Of a stretch of DNA of 64,000 nucleotides, positions 11,162 to 22,795 are shown in pieces; position 1 is the stretch's first letter; every line of letters begins with the position of its first letter. The stretch is taken from NCBI GenBank assembly GCA_002007465.1, contig LNAC01000683.1, forward strand, positions 751,420 to 815,419, in the 5' to 3' direction. A program made the position numbers and the translations under genes. The stretch is from Ailurus styani. Taxonomy: Eukaryota; Chordata; Mammalia; Carnivora; Ailuridae. The notes below the pieces were generated by a model that ran no database searches, had not been told where the DNA came from, and saw nothing but the letters and a program-made list of their open reading frames with translations.

Positions 11162-12100
11162 GGGGTGGATGGAGAGGTTGAGGCTCCCGCCATTTCACTT
11201 CCGGAAAGCTCCGGGGAGCTTTTGTGCGGCTCATTCTTTCATAAAACGCCTTCCTCGGTCTCTGCCAGGCACAGAGGCAGTCTCAAGCCTTCTTTTTTGT
11301 TGCGTTCCCATAAATGCTTTTAAAAATTCCTCTTCTCTCCTCGCTGAAAAAGAACCCACAACCGGCTCCTCACTGTGTGCCATAGAGTCGATAGGCTCTT
11401 TGGCCAGATGGCCTGAGAGAGCTGTCGCACCTTAAGATCGCCACATCCGGTCTCCGGTTACTATGGTAACGGCTGTAGGCACAACTTCGTGCTCTCTGAC
11501 CTCTCTCCAAAAATCTTGTCCCACCTGGCTTTCCTTCCTCGCCCGCGCTTGCCCTTATGATCTGTAAACCTGCTCCTTACCGCTCCCACAAGAAATTTAG
11601 GTTCCAGGACTCTTCGGACCGGTACCCGCCCCTCAAGACGTCTGGCCCCGCCCCCAGTGTAGACCAGCAACTCGACTTCTTTCCCGGGACGCGCAGTCCC
11701 GTCTTTTCACTAAGGTCAAGCCCGGGGGTGGGGGAGGAAAGTAGCTTCAGCGCATCCACGCTCTTCTTTCTCCCAGACGGTAGGACCCGCCCTCCGCTCC
11801 ACCGCCCCCTCCAGGTGAGTGGTAGCTTCCCCCCAGCGCGCAAGGTAGTGATGACACAGGTCCCCCCTCCTCCGAACGCGAGTTGGTAGCGTCCGTGACG
11901 GAGTTAGCTTGATCCTCCCACGCGCGCCTCCTTCCTCGCCACCGCTGCGCCCTCTCGGTGCCACTGACTCTCACGTGCGGGTAGCCCACCCCGCATCCTC
12001 CTCTCGCCTCGCTCCCAGAAGGAAGTGGCTGTATTTACTTCGCCTTCCACCCAGGCCACGGTGGGGGCGGGGGGGCGGCAAAGCGACCAGTTCCGCCCGC

Positions 12101-12124
12101 TGACGTCACCTCATAGCCCCGCCC
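12101..12124 (+). promoter_or_regulatory. GNL1: CRE palindrome and GC box upstream of GNL1
   Basis: A perfect TGACGTCA (12101-12108) is followed by ccccgcccc (about 12116-12124), 110-135 bp before the GNL1 ATG. This is a typical CREB/ATF plus Sp/KLF arrangement for a TATA-less CpG promoter. Confidence 0.65.
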
Positions 12125-12234
12125 CCTCTAGGGTCCCAGGCCCTTGCGGCGGGGGTTGCCCGGGGGGGTGGGGGGGGAGTCAGTTGAGGCGGCGGGAGCT
12201 CGGCTGAGGGTGGGCCAGGTGACTGGTCCAGGCC

Positions 12235-15200
12235 ATGCCGAGAAAGAAGCCCTTCAGCGTGAAGCAAAAGAAGAAGCAGTTGCAGGACAAGCGGGAGCGG
12301 AAGCGAGGTCAGTGCGGGAGCGAGGGGAGGGGGCGGGGCTCGGACTCCCGCACCTCTGGAAGGAGGGGTGTGCCCGCCGTACCCCTGCGGGGCGTGGGAG
12401 TGGGTGGTGGCCACGCGCGGACGATCAGGATTCTCTCACTCCAGTCTCTCTGGAAGGGGTGGGAAAGGATGGAGAGTTGGGGGAGGGGAATCTCTCTAGC
12501 TCGAACGGGGCGCCATCCCCGCAGTTCTCTGGAGGAGGAATGACTCCCCCCCCCCCCCCATCGGGCAGGTTCTTGGGCAGGATGATGGGATGATCGGGCC
12601 TCAAAAGAAGTGAGGTGGTGTGAGGGGAAGCGACACAGATAGGGGAGGGGTCTTACCGCCCCTTGGAGCCGTCCAGTATTGGCGTCACAACCTCCTTTCC
12701 GCAGGGCTCCAAGATGGGCTGCGATCCAGTTCCAACAGCCGCAGCGGGAGCCGGGAGAGGCGGGAGGAGCAGACCGACACCTCGGACGGGGAATCTGTGA
12801 CCCACCATATCCGCAGGCTCAACCAGCAGCCTTCCCAGGGGCTGGGTCCTCGAGGCTATGATCCAAATCGGTGAGAGCAGGCGGGGGCGCTGGCCGGGGC
12901 ATCCCCGCCTATCCGGAAGTTAGAGTGTTTGGGGGAAAAGTCTAGTGCTGATGATGGAGGAGGTGGGTCTGGGATGTCGTCCGTGTTTTCGCAGGCTGCT
13001 GGGCTCACGGGAGCCGGCCACGATCCTCCCTTCCGGTGGTGGCGGCGGGGCAGCTGGAGAGAGTTCTTGGCTTTTAAAAGGGAGAGGTTTAGGGGAAGGC
13101 TACGGGAGAGGGACTTGAGGGAGGGTCGACTGAGAGGAGACTTGAACAACTCTGAGGAGAAAGTTCTACGAGGCTGTCTGCCCAGGAGGGGAGTTTATGG
13201 CCACGGGATTGCAAGAGATGCTGCGGTCCCTGTCCCATTAGATACCGGCTGCATTTTGAGCGAGACAGCCGGGAGGAGGTGGAAAGAAGAAAGAGGGCAG
13301 CCCGCGAGCAAGTGCTACAGCCCGTCAGTGCTGAGCTGCTGGAGCTGGACATCCGGGAGGTCTATCAGCCTGGCTCAGGTGAGAGCTCAACGTCTGGATG
13401 TTTGGAAGAGGCACTGGGCTGGGGGAAGGAACTTGGAAGAGGAAGAGCTGACTGTGAGGGTTGAGAGGTCTGGGATCCACTCCTGAGCCCTGAAACTATT
13501 CTGACTTACTTGGACTTTTTCTTAACTTCCCAGTCCTGGACTTTCCCCGACGTCCTCCTTGGAGCTATGAGATGTCCAAAGAGCAGCTAATGAGCCAGGA
13601 GGAACGGAGCTTCCAGGAGTATCTTGGGAAGATTCATGGGGCTTACACCTCTGAGAAACTCAGCTACTTTGAGCATAATCTGGAGGTGAGAATGGAATGG
13701 GGACAGGAGTGGGGCATAGTGACCCTTGGTCAAATTGGTCTGGGTTCAGGCAGGAGAGGAATTCTGCGCTTAGGTACTCTTCCACTGATCTTGTCTTTTC
13801 AGACATGGAGGCAGCTGTGGCGTGTGTTGGAGATGTCTGACATTGTCCTCCTTATCACTGATATCCGACACCCAGTGAGTACTGGGGGTGAGGGTGACAA
13901 AGGAGATGGGGGAGGAAGATTCTTGTGGAGTAAAGGGCGGAGGCAGGAGTTGGGAGATGGAGAGATATCTTTCCTTTCTAGTTTTCCCTACCTTATAGTG
14001 ATGTCTGCAGTCAGGAACTCAGTCCTTTGCTCATCAGTGTTATAGCTTGTCACTCTTGCTCTGGTTAACTGACTCTCTTCTTTATTTTTCTGATGAAAAA
14101 CTACTTATCCTGTTTTCATTTCACCATAGCTAGACCAATAGGATGTGGAGGTCCAGGGGATTCTGTGAAGGCAGCCTGGGGCTCCCCCCTGCCCCACCAC
14201 ATCAGTCACTACAGAACTCAGCCTTACACGGAAGGCTACGGTAGTGGTTAAGGCTCTAAACTTGGCTGCTGGACAACGCTTGTGCTAACCTGGCTTTACC
14301 ACTCCATTGCTATTAGAGTGAGAGAAAGAGAGGTCTGTGGGGACATTTAGGTTGGAAGTCCTTAGTGGCACGTATACACACTCTCCTACAGATACAAATG
14401 TGTGTGCTCACACGCACTCACAGAGCCACACATGCTCATCACAAACCTACAAACCTGTGCATACATGCATATATATACATGTAGATAGTTGCATGCACAC
14501 AAAAACAGGTATTAAGTTATATCACAACTCCCACTCCTATGCCTGACCCCAACCTTTACACCAGTGTGCTAGGTATCACTATTTCCTTGTCTTGTTTTTG
14601 GCTCATTTCCATTCCTAATCAGGACCTGTAAGAAGTCCCCCAGAGACAAATGCACAGGTATTGCTTACTGTTACTTTATTTTCCTAGTTCAGTTTTGCTG
14701 ATTTACCCTTTTGCCCCAGAATCTGCTACCCCTAGAGTCTTGTCTCTGAGTGGTGCCTGGTGAGTGGGGAGCTGGAGGCAGAGAACTCCGGGTTGACTTC
14801 TCATTGCTCCCTCCTCTCACCAACCCTGTCCCAGGTTGTGAATTTCCCACCAGCACTTTACGAGTACGTGACTGGAGAACTTGGGTTGGCCTTGGTCTTG
14901 GTCCTGAACAAGGTGGATCTAGCCCCACCGGCTCTCGTGGTTGCCTGGAAGCATTATTTTCACCAACACTATCCCCAGCTCCACATAGTCCTTTTTACCT
15001 CTTTCCCTCGGGACCCCCGCACCCCACAGGACCCTAGTAGCGGTGAGTGGGCAATGAGGAAGGCAGCATGGGAGAGGTGGGGTGGCAGGGGACAACAGGG
15101 AGAACAGAGAGGCTTATGGACGAAGGAGTACCTGGTCTTGGGCCTAAGGGTGGTAGGTGAGATGGGGTGTATAAGCCCATGTACTAACACTTGTGCCCTC

Positions 15201-18200
15201 CGATCTCAGTTTTGAAGAAGAGTCGGAGGCGGGGGAGAGGATGGACTCGGGCCCTGGGGCCGGAGCAGTTGCTGAGAGCCTGTGAAGCCATCACTGCAGG
15301 AAAAGGTAAATACCTATTAGAAGGTTGCTGTGGAAGGATATGGGGGAGACCCAAGGCCTGAAGTCATTTTGCTTACCTTCCCTGAAGTCAGTGCCTTCTA
15401 TTATAGATGTAAGTGAGCAGCCAGGGGGAGGGATAGAAGAGGGAGCAGACTGACTTGGTGGCAACAAAGGCAGCAGGGAGGCAGAAGCCCCAGTGTTCTG
15501 TTGCCTTCAGTCTTCCCAGTATTTTTCTGAAACTCAAAAATTCATAGGCCAGGGAGAATCTGTCATGTGGGTTGGCACTCTTCAACTCCAGAGGGTGCAA
15601 GTTAGATCATCTGTGCAGTGCATAGTCTGTGTAATCATCTATGGTGGCTCTGCAGAGAACCTTTATCATCTTCTCCTTCCCCAAACAGTGGACTTGAGCA
15701 GCTGGCGGGAGAAGATTGCCCGAGATGTGGCTGGGGCCACCTGGGGAAATGGCTCTGGGGAGGAGGAGGAAGAAGAGGATGGACCTGCAGTCCTGGTGGA
15801 GCAGCAGACTGACTCAGCGATGGAACCAACTGGCCCAACCCGGGAGCGCTACAAAGATGGGGTGGTGACCATTGGCTGTGTGGGTAAGGAAGTGGTGGCC
15901 CATGCATGGCGGCCTCCTCTGAGGTACAGAGTTTCAGAAAAGGAAGGTGTCAGCAATAGTGGAAAGATCCTGGTGCCCTTGAGCTAAATTCAGACTTAGC
16001 TCAGTAATCTTGAGCAAGTTATTTACCCTTTCTGAGTCATAGTTATTTTGGTTTTTAGAATGAGGATAGTTGGGCGCCTGGGTGGCTCAGTGGGTTAAAG
16101 CCTCTGCCTTCAGCTCAGGTCATGATCTCAGGATCTTGGGATCGAGGCCCGCATTGGGGGGGGGGGTCCCTGCTCAGCGTGAAGCCTGCTTCCTCCTCTC
16201 TTTCCGCCTTCCTCTCTGCCTACTTGTGATCTGATCTCTCTCTCTGTGTCAAATAAATAAATAAAATCTTAAAAAAAAAAATAGAATGAGGATGGTGATA
16301 CCCAGTTAGAAGAACAGATGTGAGGAATGAAGAGAATAGCATAGTGAGAGCCTAATGATTGACAGATAGGGTTAATAGTAAAAATCACGATTGTTAAAAT
16401 TTAACCTTTACGTGGTGCTTACCAGGTACCAGACATTGTTCTAAATGAGTATATCTTGTTTTCATGGTCGTAATCAATCTGTAGTAGAGAAATCATTAAG
16501 TCCTAGGAGGAACTTAGTTAGCGTTAATATCTTTCTGAGTCTTATCCCGTTAAGTCTGTTGTCAAGGAGAATTTCCCTGAATTAAGAGCCTGTCTCTGCT
16601 CTTGGTGGGGAAGAAAGGAATGTATGATTAGGGCCCAGGGCCTCTTCCTTTTGTTGATGGGAGAGGTAAGAAGTGACTTGGGCAAAGTTGTGGCATCTGA
16701 GGTGATAGGAGAATCAAATTAAGGAGAGTAGAGTAGTTAGTTGAGCCCTTTGGAAACATTCCTGACTTAGTCTCCTTTTTGTCCTGGGAACAACCTACCT
16801 GACTGCTGACAGATGGCACCCTTCCCAGTCCTTTCCCTCTGCTTCTCCCTCGAGAGGGTGGGAGGTGAGGGGTGGGGTGTCCACTCTTTCAAGGCTTTGC
16901 AGTAACTTACATCAGAGTGATGTGAGGGAGAGCATTTTCTGTGACATAGGCAGCTCTGAACTTAGATTTACTTCTAGTCATCGGCAAATACATACTAAGC
17001 ACCGGGTACTGTTCTAGGAGCAGATTATGCAGCCATGAACATGGCAGAAAAGTCCCTACTCTCACAGAGCTTATTGCCTTGGAAGTAAACTGATTTATAA
17101 CTTAAAATCATATTATTTAGGGGCAATGAAAGGGGATAGAGAGTGACCCAGGGAGGAGGGTTCTCATGGAAAGGCCCCCCAAGAAGAGCCTGGGGTGTTG
17201 AGAGGAAGTAGCCATTTGGAGATATGGGAAAAGGGCCTTCTAGGCTGAGGGATCACTAAATGAAAAGATCTAGATGTGGGAGCGAGCATGGTGATTATGG
17301 GACAAGCCATCGTTGGAGCACTGGGAGATGGGAGCCATTGGAATGAGTAAGATGGAGGAGAGGGCCAGGACTTGGGAGTTGATGGTCTGTGAAAGGGGCA
17401 GGCTGTAGAGCTGGGTCATGGTATCTCAGTTGGGTAAGAAGGGAAGTGAGGACATGAGCCCAGTATGGAAAAGATTTATTGGAAATGAAGAACAGAGTAA
17501 GTGAGCTGGAATGGTAGGTTATCAGGGCAGAGAAAGTGGTGCTTGCAGTTGAGATTTTGAAAGTGTGAATTGACCAGATCCAGAGTATGGTCACAGCAGT
17601 GGGTAATTGAGGAAATGACCTTTGGAAGATAGATTCTGGCACTGAGAGGTCAGAGTGCTAAACAGGCCACCTGCGCAGATATTACAGTCACCCAGAGTGA
17701 TAGAGATGGTCCTGAGGAGAGTGGCATTGAGCCTCAAGGGTTTCCCATCTCCTCTCTGGAGAAGTTGCCATGATTATGAGCTGCATGTCTCACTTGTATT
17801 GGGCATTTAGTGTACTGCAGGCACTGAACCACACAGTTGTATTTAATCCTGACCATTTTGAGCTTGAAGATATCTGCACTTGTAAGATGAGGAAACAGGC
17901 TGAGAAAATGAAGTAAATTGCCTTGAGGTTACAAAGCTGATAAGTGGAGAGACCAGGATTCAACCTGGCAGCCCAGAGTCTGATTTGAAACTTGCAAGGT
18001 TATACTGCTTCTTTGATTCCTTCCTCCCTCCCTCCCTTTCTCCCTCCCTTTATTTTATTTATTTGACAGCGAGAGAGGGAACACAAGCAGGGGGAACAGG
18101 AGAGGGAAAAGCAGGCTTCCCACTGAGCAGGGAGCCTGATACAGGGCTTGATTCCAGGACCCCAGGATTATGACCCGAGCCAAAGGCAGATGCTTAACAA

Positions 18201-19722
18201 CTGAGCCACCCAGGCGCCCCCGCTTCTTTAATTTCTGTGCTTTACTTCCCTTCTTAGCTATAGTTATAGCACTGCATCCTGCCTGTCGCAGGGTAGGGAA
18301 CTGTCTAATGTTAATTTTTCTTGCCTTTCTTAGGTTTCCCCAATGTGGGCAAGTCCTCGCTGATCAACGGGCTGGTAGGCAGGAAGGTCGTGAGTGTCTC
18401 CAGGACCCCTGGCCACACCCGATACTTTCAGACCTACTTTCTCACCCCCTCTGTGAAGCTCTGTGACTGTCCTGGCCTCATATTCCCATCCCTTCTGCCC
18501 AGGCAGTTACAGGTATGAGGGCAGAGGCGGCAGAAAGGGAGAGGAGACAGGAGGTCAGAGACAGACTGAGCATTCTTATTTGCCCCCAGGTTTTGGCGGG
18601 GATCTACCCCATTGCCCAAATCCAGGAGCCATACACCGCGGTGGGCTACCTGGCCTCTCGAATCCCTGTGCAGGTCCTGCTCCACCTGCGCCACCCAGAG
18701 GCCAAGGATCCCTCAGCAGAACACCCCTGGTGTGCCTGGGACATCTGTGAAGGTGGGCTCCCTGTTCCTGGTTTCTCCTACCCTGAACCCTGCCCTGTCT
18801 CTTCACCTCTCCTCAGAGGTTCTGCCATTGATGAAGCACCTGGCTGCTCATGCCTGGATTTCTGTCGTGGGTCCAGCCAGATCAGTGGCCTGGGATGTTC
18901 TGGAGAAAACTGGAAGGACTGTGTTATGGGAATGGGGTGATGGTGACTGGGCCTGGTTAATGGCCTCCCTCCTCATTATTCTTTTCTCTCTTCAGCCTGG
19001 GCAGAGAAGCGTGGTTATAAGACAGCGAAGGCAGCCCGGAACGATGTGTACAGAGCAGCAAATAGCCTCCTACGGCTGGCACTGGATGGCCGCCTCAGCC
19101 TGTGTTTTCATCCCCCGGGCTACAGTGAACAGAAAGGTCAGACAGCCACTGTTCTTGTGCTATAATATAGGCAAAAGACCTACACACAGAATGAGGGTCA
19201 GACCTGGATTCTATACCTGTTGGCCAGCTCTGTGTTACTAAGCATCTTTGAGACAGTTTCCTGATCTGCAAAACCAGGGTGATAGTTGCTCTCTGGCAGG
19301 GTGGTGGTAGAGAGTAGGGTTAATGTATGCAGAGCTTCTGTTCAGTGCCCAGCACATGGGAATTTGAATGAATGAATGAATTAATGCCAGCAGCTACAAA
19401 ACCAATTGTTACTCTTCCCCATCTCTCTTTGGCTTTAGTTCCTTGCTTAAAAGTTTCCTCTTCTCGTTTTGGTTCCCCAGGCACCTGGGAGTCCCATCCG
19501 GAGACCACAGAGCTGGTGGTTTTACAGGGCAGGGTGGGGCCAGCAGGTGACGAGGAGGAGGAGGAAGAAGAAGAGCTGAGCAGCTCCTGTGAGGAGGAGG
19601 GAGAGGAGGACCGGGATGCGGATGAGGAGGGGGAAGGGGATGAGGATACCCCAACTTCAGCTCCAGGGTCCAGCCTGGCTGCCCGAAACCCTTATGCCCT
19701 ACTGGGAGAGGACGAGTGCTGA
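12235..19722 (+). CDS. GNL1: GNL1, circularly permuted nucleolar-type GTPase, 12 coding exons
   Basis: Coding exons are 12235-12307, 12705-12870, 13242-13378, 13534-13685, 13803-13874, 14835-15042, 15210-15305, 15689-15883, 18334-18512, 18590-18752, 18996-19136 and 19481-19722 (TGA). All have GT/AG junctions and matching phases. The frame is 1824 nt, giving 607 aa, equal to human GNL1 (HSR1) as I recall it. The N-terminus is a Lys/Arg-rich tract (MPRKKPFSVKQKKK), probably for nuclear or nucleolar targeting. The GTPase motifs are in permuted order: G4 NKVD at 225-228 precedes the P-loop GFPNVGKS (367-374) and G3 DCPG (411-414), the YlqF/HSR1 signature linked to ribosome biogenesis. Acidic runs occur before the P-loop (GEEEEEED, exon 8) and in the last exon, whose Glu/Asp tail precedes the end NPYALLGEDEC. 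No key residue is missing. Long intron 8 (15884-18333) holds MIR and SINE copies. Confidence 0.97.
14225..14330 (+). repeat. MIR relic in GNL1 intron 5
   Basis: The start is recognisable (gtagtggttaaggctctaaa, then cctggctttaccactccatt), as in the 5' half of MIR. The rest of intron 5 (14331-14834) has a CA/CACA-rich low-complexity part at about 14370-14500 and otherwise nothing recognisable. Confidence 0.5.
15985..16370 (+). repeat. MIR split by a younger SINE
   Basis: MIR core sequence (gagcaagttatttacccttt, then tctgagtcatag) continues after the SINE at 16072-16281 (gaatgaggatggtgataccc). This shows the relative age of the two insertions. Confidence 0.65.
16072..16281 (+). mobile_element. 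CAN SINE with TSD in GNL1 intron 8
   Basis: Sense copy with the duplication tagaatgaggat at 16056-16067 and 16282-16293. It contains an unusual run of ten G at about 16156-16165. Confidence 0.92.
16980..17640 (+). repeat. Ancient mammalian repeat relic (L2-class candidate)
   Basis: The succession gtactgttctaggagcagat, ccctactctcacagagctta, aggggatagagagtgaccc, gccttctaggctgagggat resembles a widespread ancient mammalian repeat consensus. The family name is uncertain. Confidence 0.4.
17800..17985 (+). repeat. MIR
   Basis: Clear MIR 3' core: gtaagatgaggaaacaggct, ttgccttgaggttacaaagc, tgataagtggagagaccagg. Confidence 0.75.
18045..18220 (-). mobile_element. CAN SINE with TSD in GNL1 intron 8
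   Basis: Antisense copy about 110 bp upstream of GNL1 exon 9. The imperfect duplication is gcttctttgattcc / gcttctttaatttc. A CCTT-rich tract precedes it at 18015-18050. Confidence 0.9.
19190..19365 (+). repeat. MIR in GNL1 intron 11
   Basis: MIR-type order (agacctggattctatacctg, gacagtttcctgatctgcaa, then cagtgcccagcacatgg), with a tgaatgaatgaatgaat end. Confidence 0.65.
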
Positions 19723-19808
19723 GTCCCTACCCTGCGCCATCTGCTCCACCCAGTATCTCTGCTTTTGGACTGACCAAGGGGTACCTCCCCTCTGCTGCCC
19801 CAATTGTG

Positions 19809-19814
19809 AATAAA
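19809..19814 (+). terminator. GNL1: GNL1 polyadenylation signal
   Basis: AATAAA 87 bases after the TGA, followed by a T/G-rich stretch (gattgtctgctttgtagtcc). The 3' UTR is therefore about 110 nt. Confidence 0.85.
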
Positions 19815-19834
19815 GATTGTCTGCTTTGTAGTCC

Positions 19835-20485
19835 CTTTCCCGAATGGACTGAGGTGAGAGCGGCTGTTTTAGCCAACAGCTGTGGGAGGCCTCTCTCTTC
19901 TTCTCCTTTCTTTCCCCTCTTTGGGAGGGAAGAGTTCTCTTAGGGGTTAATTTAGTGGGTTATAAGGCCCTGAAATGCAGTCTCTGCTCACTCTCCCACT
20001 CTACACCTTATGAATCCCAGTATCAACATGGGGAGGAGAAGTCACTTCAGGCTTTGAGGCCTGGTCTAAATCCAACCCTCTTTTGGAGTTTGTGCCATTC
20101 CAGGCATCCCAAGAGGGGGGATTTTTATGCTGAACAGCTAGAAGGAGGTAATATCCTCCACAGGCTATACTATAAATGATTCTTCCCAGGCACCTGTCTG
20201 TGACTCACAAAGAAAGATTGGGAAAAGAACTATCTTAGCAAAAGATAGATTTCTGAGAAGGACAAATAATACCCCAATACCAGTACCTGGGGCTGAGGGT
20301 TGAAACTGACTAAAAGGGACAAAGGAAACCAGGGGTCCAGTCTCCCTTCCATGCTGAAATACCCAAAACCTCTGTTCTCACACCCCTTGGCCTAGGTCAC
20401 ATCTACTATGAGGATATTTGACCATGGAGGTCTGGGGCCCTGGCAGTTCCCATTGCTACTGCCCAGTGTCTGTCTGTCTCTCTCA
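19835..20485. other. Intergenic sequence, nothing recognised
   Basis: Unique-looking, moderately GC-rich sequence just past the GNL1 3' end. No repeat family, RNA gene or conserved ORF is apparent. Confidence 0.6.
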
Positions 20486-20489
20486 AAGT

Positions 20490-20582
20490 TTATGCTATCT
20501 CTGCACCCAACATGGGGCTCAAACTCATGACCCTGAGATCAGGAGCCACATGTTCTCCTGACTAAGCCAGCCAGGAACCTGT
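20490..20582 (-). mobile_element. Older-type carnivore SINE head
   Basis: The minus strand reads a diverged tRNA-like head (ggttcctggctggcttagtc) followed by the ggctcctgatctcagggtca segment. It lacks the younger SINE body. Confidence 0.6.
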
Positions 20583-20692
20583 CTGGTCAGTCTCTTGATG
20601 GAGAGAACTCAGTACTTCTCTCATTCATGCTGGGATCCTATTTAGACATTAAGGAATTTTCTTCCAAGTGTCCATTTTTTCAGACTGAGATT

Positions 20693-20831
20693 TATTATTT
20701 ATTTATTTATTTTTAAGATTTTATTTATTTGAGACAGCACCAGGGGGTGGGGACGGTAGGGGCAGACAGAGGGAGAGGGAGAAGCAGACTCCTCACTGGG
20801 CAGACAACTGACTGAGCCACCCAAGTACCCC
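20693..20831 (-). mobile_element. Internally deleted CAN SINE with TSD
   Basis: The antisense copy has lost the central tRNA-like body: gactcctcactgggcagaca joins directly to actgactgagccacccaagt. The duplication cagactgag flanks it. Confidence 0.8.
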
Positions 20832-20839
20832 ATCAGACT

Positions 20840-20945
20840 GAGTTCTAGTCCTGCTTCTGAGACGAGGTAGCTGTGTACAGTCTAGGGTTGTTCAATTATC
20901 TGAGCCTCTATTTCTTAATTTCTTATGATCACTGATAAAAACAAA
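20840..20945 (+). repeat. MIR
   Basis: MIR motifs: tagtcctgcttctgagac, tagctgtgtacagtctaggg, tctgagcctctatttcttaa. Confidence 0.6.
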
Positions 20946-21139
20946 AGTTGGTTGAAAACAACATGTTCCAGGCCTGCTGAATTTTCTGGAACAAAGAAAT
21001 TGAATAAGGCATAGACTGCCCTCAAGGAGTAAAACAGCTAGATACTAATAATACTATAATTTTATAGCACTATGTAAATTAATTACATGTATCCATTGAA
21101 CTTCATAACTAAGGTGGCTTGAACTATATTCACCGCAAG

Positions 21140-22240
21140 GATTCATTCACCCACTGAACATTTGTTGAGCAATCACTATCTGCCAGTTGCTGCTAAGTGG
21201 TAAGTAATGTAGTAGTGGTCCTTTGTGGGACTCATGATTTATTGAAGAGTGGAAACATACACAATTACAAAAAAAGTATAATAAATGCTGCGAGAAGGAT
21301 CATACAGGGTCTGGTGGGTTAGTGGTGACTTGGGAGAGGGTCTTGGGTTGCTAATCAGGAAGAAGTGGTGGACAGGACTGGAAGCTGTGTTTGTATAGCA
21401 AGTTATATAAGACTGAAAAAATCAGGGCGCCTGGGTGGCTCAGTGGGTTAAAGCCGCTGCCTTCGGCTCAGGTCATGATCCCAAGGTCCTGGGATCGAGG
21501 CCCACATTGGGCTCTGCTCAGCAGGGAGCCTGCTTCCTCCTCTCTCCTCTCTCTCTGCCTGCCTCTCTGCCTACTTGTGATCTATCTCTCTGTGTCAGAT
21601 GAATAAATAAAAAAAAAAATCTTAAAAAAAAAAAGACTGAAAAAATCAGTAGTCTATGGTAAATAATTGCTATGAAAATACTCAACAGGGGCAGCTAAGG
21701 AAGTGAGTCAAAGGAAGCCTAGAGGAACAGAGGTCCAAGCTGAGGCCTGAAGACTGATTAGGAGTTAGCCAGGTATTGAGAGGACAAGAGCATTCCAGAG
21801 GGGACAGCAAAGGTACAAGACAAATGGGAAGACCAGTGTATTCAGCATGACTTAGGGGCTTATGGTGCAAGGGAGAGGTGGGGAAAGGTGAAGCAGGAGG
21901 GGGAGGCTTGGGCCAGCTCTTGCTGGGCCTTGTCAGCCATGCTAAAGTTGGAGGCTTTATCCAGAGGAATAGTGAAGAACTTTCAGCGAATGAGGAGAGA
22001 TTTGTGACTTAGATCACAAATAAGAGTGGAGACTTATTTGTTAGAAAGAGAGAGAGAGATCACAAGCAGGGGGAGTGGAAGGCAGAGGGAGAAACAGGTT
22101 CCTCCTGAGCAAGGAGCCTCTGCAGTGATCCCAGGGGAAGAGAATGGAAACTAGAATTAAGGTAAGGGCTGATGGAAAGAAGAGAAATAGTTTTATGGGG
22201 TGCTTAGGAAGTAAAGTCTGGGGAATCATTTTGCTGTGTG
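21140..22240 (+). repeat. Ancient repeat relic (same class as 16980-17640), interrupted by SINEs
   Basis: It shows a similar motif series (gaagagcattccagagg-like, ctgggccttgtcagccatgc) split by the SINE at 21426-21633. A partial antisense SINE body, without its head, is visible at about 22040-22125. The remainder to 22560 has no clear identity. Confidence 0.35.
21426..21633 (+). mobile_element. CAN SINE with perfect 16-bp TSD
   Basis: Sense copy bounded by agactgaaaaaatcag at 21410-21425 and 21634-21649, one of the cleanest insertions in the window. Confidence 0.95.
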
Positions 22241-22567
22241 GGGGAGGGAGAGGGACAAGTCAAGATTGCGTACCCTGTTTCTGACTCGACAGCTGGGTGA
22301 GTGGCACCATTTTCTGCGACAGGGTTTATTCCAGTGGAGCTTGGAGGAAGGGGGATCATGGCTACAGACAGATTTGGGTGGCATCAACATACAGGGGGAG
22401 GAGAGTAATGGAGATAGCCCTCAGAAAATGTGTAGCATGAGAAGAGAAGAGAGCTAAGGAAGAAAGTGAAGAACATACACCAAAGGGACAGCAGGGGAAG
22501 AGAAGCCAGAAACAGGATGGAATCTGGAAAGTGTGGTGCAGTGAAAGCCCAGGTAAGAAGAAAGGGT

Positions 22568-22770
22568 GATGGGGCTCCTGGGTGGCTCAGTGGGTTAAGC
22601 CTCTGCCTTCGGCTCGGGTCATTCACAGCACTCACCATAGCACAAACCCTCCCCAATGTCCATAACCTAGCCACCCTATCCCTACCCTCCCAACCCCCAG
22701 TAACCCTCAGTTTGTTTTGTGAGATTAAGAGTCTGTTATGGTTTGTCTCTTTCCCGATCCCATCTTGTTT
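22568..22770. mobile_element. SINE head joined to antisense L1 3' UTR
   Basis: A sense SINE head (22568-22624) stops abruptly in ggctcgggtcat and continues as reverse-complement L1 3' UTR (cacagcactcaccatagcac, to cccgatcccatcttgtttca). The SINE body, tail and L1 tail are missing, so a deletion or chimeric insertion fused the two. Confidence 0.75.
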
Positions 22771-22795
22771 CATTTGGATATGTTTCTTTTTTTTT

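Larger units (their letters stand above)
11083..12234. promoter_or_regulatory. PRR3-GNL1 divergent CpG-island promoter
   Basis: The two start codons face away from each other across 1152 bp (PRR3 ATG at 11082 on minus, GNL1 ATG at 12235 on plus). The interval is GC-rich and CpG-dense with no TATA box near either start, and no interspersed repeat is visible. Near PRR3 are a ZNF143-like half (11133-11150), a tandem ETS element (11147-11161) and a further ETS site (acttccggaa, 11198-11207). Near GNL1 are a perfect CRE and GC boxes. The midsection (11420-11900) is less CpG-dense and may separate two core promoters. Confidence 0.75.

Noticed and set aside
12144..12593. 149-aa ORF in the GNL1 CpG island
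   Set aside because: Overlaps GNL1 exon 1 in another frame; low-complexity Gly/Glu/Arg composition caused by GC richness.
12929..13241. Possible extra GNL1 exon between exons 2 and 3
   Set aside because: Phases of exons 2 and 3 fit exactly and the total equals the usual 607 aa, leaving no room for another exon.
12929..13486. 185-aa plus-strand ORF
   Set aside because: It spans GNL1 intron 2, exon 3 and intron 3 in a different frame from the spliced GNL1 protein.
18612..19241. 209-aa plus-strand ORF
   Set aside because: Alternative-frame shadow across GNL1 exons 10 and 11 and their introns.
21426..21500. tRNA-like sequence at the heads of many repeats
   Set aside because: These are SINE promoter heads descended from tRNA-Lys; they occur in dozens of tailed, TSD-flanked copies and lack a functional tRNA fold and context.
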